Of a stretch of DNA of 64,000 nt, positions 51,316 through 61,987 are shown in pieces. Below the pieces are notes generated by a model, which saw nothing but the letters and a program-made list of their open reading frames with translations, did no database searches and was not told where the DNA came from. The DNA lies in contig NC_081145.1 in assembly GCF_958295425.1 (NCBI RefSeq), positions 955,001 through 1,019,000 of the forward strand, in the 5' to 3' direction. The translations under genes were made by a program, and so were the position numbers. The stretch is from Solea solea. Taxonomy: Eukaryota; Chordata; Actinopteri; Pleuronectiformes; Soleidae. How positions within the stretch are numbered: position 1 is the first letter of the stretch; each line of letters begins with the position of its first letter.

Positions 51316-51928
51316 TAGGGCTGGGTATCAACCAAAAATGTTTGATATCGATACCTTCATTTCGATACCGGCTCCTGATCTATACTTTTTTTGATACCAG
51401 TTTTATAATATCATTTGTAAAAAAGAAAATTACACATTATGGTACAAATCCATCCTTAGTTTTTATTTTTCAATTAAACATTTTTACACTCAATGCAGTT
51501 TTTTTTACACAATAAGAACAATTACAAACAAATCAATGTCGACATTAGAACACAAAACATAACAATAACATGGTTGTATTATTATTACTCAAAAACCATA
51601 ATCTAGGCTGAGATAATCTAGGCTTAACTGGTCAACAATAGCAACAGTTAACTCAGTCCACTGTAGAAAAGGGTAACAAACCTTTAACAGTAAAGTTGTG
51701 ACTGTGGCACTCGTCTTGTTTTTCTTTACTCATTTTCTTTTTCTGTCAGTGTGAACAGATTCACACTGACTGGCCTTGTCCTCCTCCTCACATCAGGGTC
51801 AGAGGTCACTGTGAGGACAAGATGAACATAAGAGTGAGCTGTTTAACAGGTTAAGCTTTATCAGTTACTGTCTATATTCACTTAGCTTTTCATTTAGTGA
51901 GCTATATAGCCATAACATAAAACTACAC
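51316..51928. mobile_element. hAT element, second copy, truncated by the EnSpm-like insertion
   Basis: TAGGGCTGGGTATC at 51316 is the same end as in the element at 11861-13337, here in reverse orientation. Homology continues to AAAACTACACA near 51928 and then breaks at the EnSpm-like element. The SINE found in the other copy is absent here (empty site near 51405). The far half is not found. Confidence 0.88.
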
Positions 51929-52849
51929 AGGAAATTTGTCAGTGTAAATTTTATTCAAATTGAAGAAAATTTTACTCTAAAAAAGATAACATTTGATCCC
52001 AGTCTAAATAGAGTAAAAATTACTCTTCCCAAAGAGTGAATTTTACAGAGTAGTTTTTACTCTATTTAGTGTCCATAGTTTACTCTACATGATGATAATT
52101 TACTCCATGTTGTATAAAATTAAAATAACTTTCCTCAATGTGGTGATGTATTTGACTCTATACTGAATAATATTTCACTCAAATAGAATTAGAATTCACT
52201 ACAGAAAGAATTATATTCTACTCCATACCGATTCATATTCTGCTCTTCACCAGATTGTATTCTGCTCCATATACAATAGTATGATACTCTTATTAGAATA
52301 ATGTCACTCAAAATAGAATTCTATTTCACTCAAATATGATTATATTCAACACTATATAGTTTAATATTATCTAACCCTTTTTTTCTCAATACAAAATTGT
52401 ATGTTACTCCATTCAGAAATGCATATCACTTGTCTGGAGTTACATTTGTGAAGTTTCTCTGAACACAATAAATCAGAAACAATTAAGCAAAGCACCTTAG
52501 CACATTTAATAATCACAAAATCAAAACATGTTTGCATTACACTAACTAATGCAACAGATAAAAACATTGCAAGATATTTAAAAAACACATCCATCATGTT
52601 ACCAGTCTATTCCAGCAGATTTGTTTGAGAAGCACCACGTCATACCATCAGAAATCAAAATTGTGGCCTGTTCAACAACAAGTGGAATCCATATATTCAA
52701 ATAAAATACAATGAAACTACATAAAACATGTAAAAGAAGACAGAAAAAAGCCAATGGACCCTATTGACACAACAGCCATATTCCCTCAATGTGATGCTAA
52801 GAGAGGGAAGCTCATTGTTATTATGCACCTTTACATTTCACAGAAAATG

Positions 52850-54781
52850 CTATGGAACAATGAACAGATTTGAATTATCACTACCATATGATGTCTGTAT
52901 GTCAAGCGCTTTATGACAAAAAAGCTCTTTGACATCAACTACATGAGGTCCAACTTTTGTGCACACAACTTTAAAAGCATTAAAATGCTCATCGAGACAT
53001 ATTGTTTGTAAGGAAATAGTTACCAAAAGCAATTTCTCATCTTTGACAACAACATGGTGGATTCGCTGAAAAACTGGCATCTCACAATGAACTCTCACAC
53101 AAACAACTAAACCTGGACGATACACAGTTCCATTGTGTTTGGCCCATCTCACATTTAATACCTTGGTGTCAACAGGTAACTGAAGCATCCCTGCCATCTC
53201 ATAGCCCCATTCCATCACTTGTAAAGACAACATTTTACCAGGGCCTGTTGTCACTCTGCTGGGGTCAAATGTCTGCCACTTGTATGCCATTTGTGTTTGG
53301 TGTTTCCTTGCCAATGTTTCAGTTATATTTTTGAAGCTGTTAACTCGTTTTTTAAAGAAATTATGTTTCGCTTCATAGCGCATACACCAGGTATGCAAAA
53401 GAGGTCCGATTTTCAAAATACACATAGGGTAATGCACCATGAAATGATGCTTTGGTATCAGCCTCTTGTTTGGATACAAATGTTTGAATAACCTGTGGTG
53501 TTCTGCGATCAAGTGTTTCAAAAAAATTGTAATACCTTTTGATAAAATTGGGGAAAATACGATGTTTGCAATTTGGAGTAAAAGCAAAAACAAATACCAG
53601 TGCTGGTCAGTTGGACAGATTAAATCTCCAAAAATTAGTGGTAGATTGCGAAGTAAACTCCAGGATTGAATGGCATTCAACCCCAAGTCATTTCTGTCCT
53701 GTTCCAACTTCACTTTCAGGTGGTTTGTTGGCTTGCTCAACATAGCCATAGTTATAAATTCTTTATTCTTGTGTGTATTTCCTCCAGTGTTGTGTAGTTG
53801 TCTATCAAGTGATGTAAAAGCAGCTTCATTTCATATTGTGCCACCCCTTCCAAGATATCGTGCATAATATCAACAGAGAAATTATCACAAGTATTGAAAT
53901 ACTGCAAGGAATTCAGAATGCAAGACCGTTTAACACCCATCACATAGGGAAGCCTGGGATTTGTCTCCATTTGTTGGCAGTGTTCCTCATGAAGTGCTCG
54001 AGTTCGCAAAACTATCTTAGGTGAATCTTCATCAAATTCTGTTTGAAAGTCCTCTTTGACTGTAAATGAACTGTAGTGTTTTCAAAATTGGAATGTACAT
54101 AAATTTATTAGTAACCACCACTTGATCATAGCCTCCACTAGTCCGATTGCGCAGGGTATCAAATCTTGTACCAAGAACATATTCAACTGGGTCCACACTT
54201 CCCCACTTCATTTTGAAATACTTAGTTCTCTTACTTTCGGAGTTCAACACACAAAAAGGATTTTCCATTTTTTCAAAACACTCATCAATTTTACACTCAA
54301 CTTCACTTTTGTTTGGCTCTTGTAATGACAGACACTTCTTCACAGATTCTTTTGCTTGATTGTAGACATCATCAACAATCTCTTCCATTGAAGTCACCAA
54401 AGAGTTAATGACCGTTTCAGCTACACCTGCCTCTTTAAGTTCAGCTACTGTTGTAGCACAGCTGTCTACAAGATTCTTACTGACAAGAAGGGGGTAAGAA
54501 GGGGGAATTGCTGATGGCAAATCTTCTAAATTACTTGATATTACATCTTCAGTTGTAGAGGGGCCTTCGCCAGGGTCAGAACCAGGATCAGAACAAGGAT
54601 CGTTATGTGCTGTATTAAGGTGCTTTCGAAAACCAGAGAATGTTCCATAAACCTGTAAACAACCAGCTTGACCACACTTAAGACGAAGAGTCTTTCCTGA
54701 GCAAAGACCATGAACCAACTTAAAGTGCTTTATGAGGGAATTAACATCCACCTGGTGGCATCTGCAGAGAAAACACAACAT
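52850..54781 (-). pseudogene. EnSpm-like transposase with N-terminal C2H2 fingers, frameshifted
   Basis: The segment starting at 54781 encodes two C2H2 fingers: CFLC..HFKLVH and CGQAGCLQVYGTFSGFRKHL. An acidic linker and a long helical region follow to 54032. The next piece (54009-53752) has the DDE-type block FSVDIMHDILEGVAQYEMKL. The last (53749-52850) has NAIQSWSLLRNLPLIFGDLI, KHHFMVHYPMCILKIGPLL, WCMRYEAKHNFFKK (a candidate catalytic Glu) and a C-terminal domain ending at 52850. Frame breaks at about 54,050 and two near 53,755-53,715 make it non-functional as read. It would cut and rejoin its own element's ends. Confidence 0.65.
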
Positions 54782-54792
54782 CTCATCTCAAC

Positions 54793-57700
54793 TCAGTGCA
54801 GCATCCGAGCCCTCACTTCAGCAACCCTGGGACTCACTTTAGTGGTAGCAACATCTATTTCATAGATGGTGGTTTGCAAAAGGTTGTACACATTTGCCAG
54901 ATCGTGGTTGTATGACGTACCAAAGACAAAATGAGCTTTGAAAAGCTCATCAAAACAGGCGAGAGAGTCCAGTGACTTGCATGGTATGGCATGTTTGTCA
55001 ATGATGATAAAGTACTTGCGAATCACGTTTTTCTGGGTTCCCACAGCCAGTAGATACGGTTGACGGCTTTCTGTGATGCTGTCTAGATGCCCTTGGATGC
55101 TGGTCCCGGTCTGTGACATGAGAACTTCATTTAGTTTATTAAGAGGAGTAGCAGTTCACTAACAGCTTGAGAAAATATATTTTATCATGGGCGCAAATCT
55201 TCCAAATTGCATTAAACTATAACCTCACCTTAATGAACTTCACAAGATGGTCACTGGCTTCTCTGGCAGAGAGCTTTCCTGGTCTCTTGCGACCATGAGG
55301 TGATGGTGGCAGAAGGTGGACAAGGACCAAAATAGCTGATATTTCACTGTCCCATCCTGAAAAAAAGAAAATTCAGGAAGGTGTTTTTACTAACAACAGT
55401 GATTCCATTTCTCTAGCAAAAACAATCACCACTTCTATTATAGTACTTTCCAGCTTACCATTTTCTACTTCTTCAGTCGATTCAGCATTTTGTACCAGGT
55501 CTTGAAGTTCAGCTGTCTGCGTGAGGCCACGGCTTTGTTGAAGGACTTTGCTTTTGTAGACTGTGGGCCACTTCTCCAGGAACCTTGCAGAGACGGCATC
55601 ACCAAACATCAGACTGAAATCTTGCTCAATCTGCAGACAAGATGGAATAAGTAAAGACAGAGCAGTGAATATTTCTAATACTATTGTTATGAAGGATATT
55701 CACAGTTTCAAAGTGAGGGAGTTGAAAACCACATACCAATCCTGCAATGTCTAGAAATCCTTGAAACGCTGTGAATATGTCAGACGACTTCACTGGGTCA
55801 TGAACCATCTTTTGGCGATAGGTGAAGGTCTGCTTCATCTTCTCCTTGACAACTGCTTCATCTACTGTATGCTTCATCAGTGCAGTAGCCTCTGAACACA
55901 GGGTGTCTGTGTTAAGCCAGTTTTCCTCCACAAAGGGTTCTCGATCACCTTCTGGACCACCTGTATCATTGTAGACATTTTACAGATTACTGACAAAATC
56001 TGACCCAAATTTAAGTGATTTGAATGATTTCTTGCACACCAACAAACCCCTCATATAATCATTCTCCAATCATGTCATGAACTAGACTTTCAGTCAGCGT
56101 ACAATTAAAATAAACATACTTCTTTGTGTGGGGGACTGTCTGCCGGTCCTCTTTTGTCCCTCTGATGCTTCCTTTTGGACACATTTCAGTCTCCATGCTA
56201 GATACCCACTCCCATCTTGTGCATTGTAAAAATGCTCCTAAAGTAAAAATACATTCAGTTTTGGTTAAATATATGTTCATACTTTTCCTTTGTAACATAC
56301 CACGGATAAAGAGGTTGACTAATATTTGGCTTTTTTGTGAAAGTGAAGATGGGCATTCAAAAACAAATCTTAAATTGGACTAAGCAACCTAATACGTTCA
56401 GAGTCTCAGAAAACAGAGAGATGAAGGAGAAATGGGTTAGACTTACGACGTCTTGATTGACTTACATAGCCAAACTTGCTCCTAGGATCAGCCAAGTATG
56501 GAAACAAGGCAGTAATGCCCCTTGCATACTCCTCTTTTACTCGCCTTGACGGACTCGTCCCAGACAGACACACAGATACATCGTCACTTCATGAGATAAA
56601 ATTTTAGAATTAGATGCAACTGACACATGTTAAAAGGAGGGATGTTGTACTACTGAGTCAAATCAAATGTTTAGGTGTGTTAACATACCCATGTTCACTT
56701 GTCATATGTGCAACCAATATCTTGACCATATCACGTCGTCTGGAATCGGTTAGGCTTTTTGTCCGGGCATATTCATTAAGGATCCTCTCTCCTCCCGGTT
56801 TGTTACTCAGAATGTTTTCAATTTTCTAAATAAGTCAGATTTTAAAAAATGTTATGTAATCAAGAAACAAATAGTGTGATGATGCTCAGGTTGAATTTTT
56901 TTTTTCAGGATTTTTTTTGACTACTTGTCAATCTTAAATTTTGAAATAACTGTTTAAAACGTTCTTAAAATATGGAAGAAAATCTGCCGAGCTTACTTTA
57001 GCTAGAGAAGCATCCTCATTTGCACGCCTTGTAGTAAGACTAGGCTGCAATATGATGGTGCTATCAGAGTCCCCCTCCTTGTCTCCACTGATGCTTTCAA
57101 GTGAACAACTTGCAGAGGAGCTCCATGAATCTAGCAAACATTCAGATTTGACAGCTGTCATTAACACAAACAATTACACAAAGTGCTGTAATTCAGGTTT
57201 GGGATTGGAAAGGACAGGTTAGCACAGAAAAGATGACGTTTAGATTTACTGCTTCAAATTCTAACATGATACCAATTGTACAATATAATGTCCAGCTTTA
57301 ATTCAGAAATGTTTAGAAAGGCAGAAATGTATGAATATATATAAGGCTCACCATCAAGACTTGGGTTTACAGGCATACATATCTCCAGCACTCCAAGGTC
57401 TTGACTCTTTACAAAAAAACTCAAACGCTTCCTCATCAATTTCCGTTTTGGAGTCATCATAAACTTTGAGGTCCAGGGTTGGAATGTCAAATTTCTTGGC
57501 AACTGTAATGACAACGTCAAGATTGCACAACCTTATTGATGGATTTACTGAGTTTAGTAGAGAACAAACATATCAAGAGTAAATCATTCTCTTGAATGGT
57601 TGATGTAATCTCAAAACTGACTCCGTGCACCCTTACAGGTAAATTCCACTTATCAATTTATTAATTCATTTAATAAGGGACAATGTGTACTTAAAACATA

Positions 57701-58234
57701 AATGTCACCATTTGATGCACTGTACCAGATTCAAGCTTTGATCTTATTAGCACCTGTACCCATCTCTAGCACATAGTTGAATACAAATTTATTAAATTAT
57801 CATGTCAGTAAAAATATTATAGAATTACATCACAACTAGACTCCCCCTTCTTTTTTAAATTAAGTTAATACATTTTTTAACTTGAACTGTAAGTTTTATG
57901 TAGTTGGTGAGTTTTAGATGACATATCCAGCTTTCTTTCTATTTGAAAACCCAACTGGACAGAAGTTAGAAGCAAACATTATCTATAATCTCCATTGTAT
58001 GTAGAACATCAGTCATGCTGTCTTGTTTGTCACAACTTTTATTGCAACCATGTAAATTTGAAATTATCCTTCTAAAAAACCTACAAACATATGAAGCTCA
58101 TGATAATAATATCTCAGGTCTGTGGATAATGACATGTTTCACTCACCACATTCCAAAAAGCATCTGAAAGTCAGTTGCCCCTCATAACAAATGTACTTTT
58201 GGCGTTCTCTGTACTTCACTCTTACAGCCTGCAT
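54793..58234 (-). pseudogene. multi-exon accessory gene of the EnSpm-like element
   Basis: Minus-strand exons with consensus splice sites: 58234-58147 (ATG at 58234; MQAVRVKYRERQKYIC), 57502-57352 (AKKFDIPTLDLKVYDDSKTE, PB1/ubiquitin-like), 57130-56997 (Ser-rich), 56825-56689 (NEYARTKSLTDSRRRDMVKI), about 56590-56447 (GITALFPYLADP), 56237-56120 (GSGYLAWRLKCVQ), 55960-55737, 55630-55459 (EKWPTVYKSKVLQQSRGL), 55356-55229 and 55110-54793 (FDELFKAHFVFGTSYNHDLA). I recall similar predicted proteins of unknown function in many fish genomes. A likely frameshift lies in a poly-T run near 57,410. It ends 11 nt before the transposase ATG. Function unknown. Confidence 0.5.
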
Positions 58235-58527
58235 CCTTGATGACAAGGGAAGAAAGTTAATGTCAATTATATAACCAAACATATACACAGCCATTTGCTA
58301 ATTTCACCAGTGACAAGTTGAGAGAATGTAATGTCAACTACGTAATTAGATGCACAATCCCACAGTAACTACAAACTACTATGCCAGAATATGCAAATAA
58401 TAAAACAGATAACATCAATGTGGTGTTGTGCCTCTAATGAGGTTACTTTATTCATAATACTGTTATAAAATTACTGTAAAAAATTAACAAGGCTTTCCAT
58501 TTAAGATACAGCAAAAAAAAAATCCGC

Positions 58528-58972
58528 GCAAATTAAGGCATTCTGTTCAGAGTCAAATACATGTGTTACACTCTCACTAACACAGGAGCTCACGAAACCC
58601 GCGCTGATAGACCATCGCCTTACCGCTAAACCGAGTCAAACACTTTAGTTGTCCACACAAACTGCTTCGGAAGTGACAAACGTTGGTCGGTGCCAATTAA
58701 GGCTTTCTGCTCAGAGTCAAACACACGTGCTACTGTTGCACTGGCTGCTCTCTTGCTAACACAATTGCTCACAAAACCGCCACTCTCCCGTTAATACACG
58801 ATTCATCCATCTATTAAAGGCTGTTATTTGTTCAAAGTAAGACACGCTGGTTGTACAGTCAACAGTATCAATTGATGGCCGTCGGCCAGCGCCAATTTAG
58901 GCATTCTGTTCAGAGTCAAATACACGTGTTGCACCGGCTGCTCTCTTGCTAACACAATTGCTCACGAAACCT
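58528..58972. repeat. three diverged direct repeats upstream of the accessory gene
   Basis: Copies at about 58528-58610, 58695-58785 and 58891-58972 share GGCATTCTGTTCAGAGTCAAA, ACACGTGTT and CTAACACAATTGCTCACGAA. They lie between the first accessory exon and the element's right end, where a promoter or transposase-binding region would be expected. Confidence 0.75.
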
Positions 58973-59396
58973 ACACTGTCTTATACTTTAACCATATATC
59001 CGTTGATAGATAAAAGTGGTGTTAGCCCAAGCGACAATATGACATTTAATATGACATTCAATATGATATTAAACCCCGATAATGCACTGAGTTGAATTTT
59101 CATCCATCACATTAAATAAAGCTAAAAATAATGAACTTACCTCGCATTCTATCGATTCGACCTCCAAGAACGTAGTATGTTCAGCTCCTCTAAAGTCCGT
59201 GACGACCGTGATTGAGCGCAAGTGTCATGGCGGCTGAAACGAAACTCAACTCAGCAAATTGGTGGGCGTGGTTTGTTTTACTCCAATAGAATTTACTCTG
59301 TTACTTCAATCCCACTCTATTGGCTTCTGGTAAAATTGTGCACCAAAATGATTTTCTATTACTCTTTCAGAGGAAAATAATAGTTACTCTGGGAAA

Positions 59397-60507
59397 AATA
59401 CTCACCTCCACGAATGTGCAGTTTCATTGGCCCCTGGAGGCAGAGGCTGCCTTCCAGAGTCTCAAGACCCGCTTCACCTCAGCCCCCATCCTCACCAAGC
59501 CAGACCCCCGTCGACAGTTCGTGGTTGAGGTGGACGCTTCTAACGAGGGGATTGGGGCGGTCCTTTCCCAGCAGTCGGAACTGGATGGGAAGATGCATCC
59601 CTGCGCCTTCCTGTCGCAGCAGCTGTCCTGGGCGGAGTGTAATTATGATGTTGCAAAACCGGGAGCTATTGCTGGTAAAAGTGGCATTGGATGAGTGGAG
59701 GCACTGGTTAGAGGGAGCGGAACACCCGTTTATTGTCTGGACTGACCACAAGAACCTCGAATACATACGTAAAGCTAGAAGACTTAATTCTCGTCAGGCT
59801 AGGTGGGCGCTGTTTTTAACAGTTTTTCCTTTTCCCTTTCTTACAGGCTGGGGTCCCGGAATGTCAAACCTGATGCCCTGTCACGACTCTATGATCCCGA
59901 GCCTATTGCCAAATAACCAGAACCCATCCTTCCACTGACCTGTGTGGTTGGAGCGGTCACTTGGCAGATAGAAAAGGAGGTTAAGCAGGCAAATGGTGAG
60001 GATCCGCCACCTAGTGGGTGCCCCGATAATCGATTGATAGTCCCGGTCAAGCTGCGCCCACAGGTGATCCACTGGGCCCACACCTCGCTGCTTTCCTGCA
60101 ATCCGGGAGTTCGGCAGACCACGTTCGCCATCTCCCGGAGGTTCTGGTGGCCGTCCATGGAGCCGGAGGTCCGGGAGTACGTCGAGGCTTGTTCGGTCTG
60201 CGCCTGGAACAAGACATCCTCCAGGGCACGCTTGGGCCTGCTTCAGCCGCTCCCGATCTCCTCCAGACCGTGGGCGGATATCTCAATGGACTTCGTCACT
60301 GGGCTCCCGGTCTCGCCAGGTAACACCACGGTCCTCACAGTAGTGGACAGGTTCTCCAAGATGGCCAGGTTCATAACCCTGCCCAAGCTGCCGTCAGCCA
60401 AAGAAACGGCCGAACTTATGATTAACCACATTTTCATGGAGTTCATGGTTTTCCCAAAGACATTGTCTCGCCCCAATTCGCGTCTCGCTTCTGGAGGGAG
60501 TTCTGTC
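59397..60507 (+). mobile_element. Sushi-ichi-like Ty3/Gypsy pol fragment
   Basis: RNase H ([38 protein letters not shown], then after a frameshift [11 protein letters not shown]) is followed by the integrase zinc region (SRRFWWPSMEPEVREYV, CSVCAWNK) and core (DISMDFVTGLPVSPGNTTVL, VVDRFSKMARFITLPKLPSA). This wording is characteristic of fish Sushi-ichi chromovirus-type elements. It is truncated at both ends: gag, protease, most of RT and the chromodomain are absent. Frameshifts near 59,655 and 59,880. The right end joins NLR coding sequence directly at about 60,507. Confidence 0.88.
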
Positions 60508-60672
60508 AAAGGACAGAGAACAGAGACTCTCTGAGATCCACTGCTCAGCTCTGGCCTACATGCTGCAGATGTCTGAGGAGGTTCTGGATGAGTTGGACCT
60601 GGACAAGTACAACACATCAGTCCAGGGAAAACAGAGACTGGTTCCAGCTGTGAGGAACTGCAGGAAGGCTCG
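60508..60672 (+). pseudogene. NLRC3-like gene, 3' remnant of the NACHT exon
   Basis: In frame: [20 protein letters not shown], then [17 protein letters not shown] and [13 protein letters not shown], the well-known end of the large NACHT exon in fish NLRs. Donor GTGAGT at 60673, phase 2. The 5' end is cut by the Sushi-ichi-like fragment, so no nucleotide-binding motif (Walker A/B) is present. Confidence 0.85.
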
Positions 60673-61423
60673 GTGAGTTCAGACATGATCAATAACATCA
60701 TCAGTCATTGATGATTATCAAATATTCTTCTCATTCTTCTCACGTTGTGAGTCAGTTGTGTTGTTTTTCTGCTCATGTTTTAAATGATCAAAGTTCAAAG
60801 TGCAGATTTATCAGCTGCTTGTGATTCTTGCTTTGAACTGAATGAAAACACTTATTTACTGTTAATGTTTCATTGTTAACTTTCTCTTCATGTGACTTTG
60901 ACTCTTTTTGCTTTCACTTAAACCTGATTAGACTCCAACACGGGTCAAAGCAAACCCAAAGACCTGATCAGAACCAGTCCGTGTTCAGATCCAGAGAAGT
61001 CTGCTGACGTTACATTAAGACACAGAGTAGTCGAGTGACGTTAGCTGGTTAATAACCATCAGCTGTGAAGTCGGTGCTGATCGGGTCTGTGTCTCTGGGC
61101 CAGGTCGGACCAACGTGTCTGAGTTTGACATGAGTCCAGGTCCCAGGTGTGTTCCACACACTCAGACTGTGGACATGATGGACACCTCACTGTGACGCCA
61201 TGTTCATGTAGAACATGAAAGATGTTTCATGTCAAACACAACAAGAGAAGATGTTGATGAAAATGTCAACATGTCTTCTCATGTGTGTTGTTTTTCTAGA
61301 ATCACAGACTGGATCATTGTGAACTCTCAGAGACTCCGTGAAGTCCTAGTCTCAGCTCTGAACACATGATCAAACACTGACTGGTTTCAAGCAGCAACTT
61401 CTCATCTTTTATTCTTTATTCAG

Positions 61424-61600
61424 GTTGAGTGGCTCAAGATTGTCAGAGATCAGCTGTTCTTCTCTGGTCTCAGTTCTGAAGTCCAACTCCTCCCACCTGA
61501 GAGACCTGGACCTGAGTTGGAACCCTGATCTGCAGGATTCAGGAGTGAAGCTGCGGTGTTCTGGACTGGAGAGTCCACATTGTAGACTGGAGACTCTGGG
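61424..61600 (+). CDS. NLRC3-like LRR exon 1
   Basis: Acceptor TTCTTTATTCAG ending at 61423 and donor GTGAGT at 61601; 177 nt, phase 2 at both ends. Encodes [37 protein letters not shown] and [10 protein letters not shown], a leucine-rich repeat of ribonuclease-inhibitor type. Frame intact. Belongs to the disrupted NLR gene. Confidence 0.82.
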
Positions 61601-61678
61601 GTGAGTTCACTGACTGAAGCTGCTGTTGTTTTTTTAAACTTTCATTTTATTAACATTAAACTCATTTGATTCTCTCTC

Positions 61679-61736
61679 TCACACACACACACACACAGTT
61701 ACAGACACACACACACAGTCACACACACACACACTG

Positions 61737-61776
<40 letters not shown>
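61679..61776. repeat. (AC)n microsatellite between LRR exons
   Basis: About 98 bp of CA with a few CAGT interruptions. Confidence 0.95.
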
Positions 61777-61777
<1 letters not shown>

Positions 61778-61813
61778 CGTTATCTAAAGTCTCATGTTTT
61801 ATTCTTTATTCAG

Positions 61814-61987
61814 GTTGAGACACTGCAGATTGTCAGAGATCAGCTGTTCTTCTCTGGTCTCAGTTCTGAAGTCCAACTCCTCCCACCTGAGAGACCTGGA
61901 CCTGAGTCTGAACGGTCTGCAGGATTCAGCAGTGAAGCCTCTGTGTGATCTTGTGCAGAGTCCAGACTACAGACTGGAGACTGTGAG
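61814..61987 (+). CDS. NLRC3-like LRR exon 2
   Basis: Acceptor TTCTTTATTCAG ending at 61813 and donor GTGAGT at 61988; 174 nt, phase 2. Encodes [20 protein letters not shown] and [20 protein letters not shown]. The first 100 nt and the upstream intron end are nearly identical to LRR exon 1, so the pair arose by recent duplication. No further LRR or PRY-SPRY exon follows in the window. Confidence 0.82.

Larger units (their letters stand above)
51940..59396 (-). mobile_element. EnSpm/CACTA-like DNA transposon with two genes, right end lost
   Basis: The left end begins CAGTGTAAATTTTATTCAAA, resembling EnSpm-type CACTG/CAGTG termini. Many ACTCT/AGAGT words cluster within the first 300 bp (51,970-52,280) and the last 130 bp (59,275-59,396), as subterminal repeats do. 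Inside, on the minus strand, lie an accessory multi-exon gene (58.2-54.8 kb) and a transposase gene (54.8-52.85 kb). The right end stops without an inverted terminus at a Gypsy fragment near 59,396. Superfamily is inferred from transposase motifs and ends, not from a search. Confidence 0.65.
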
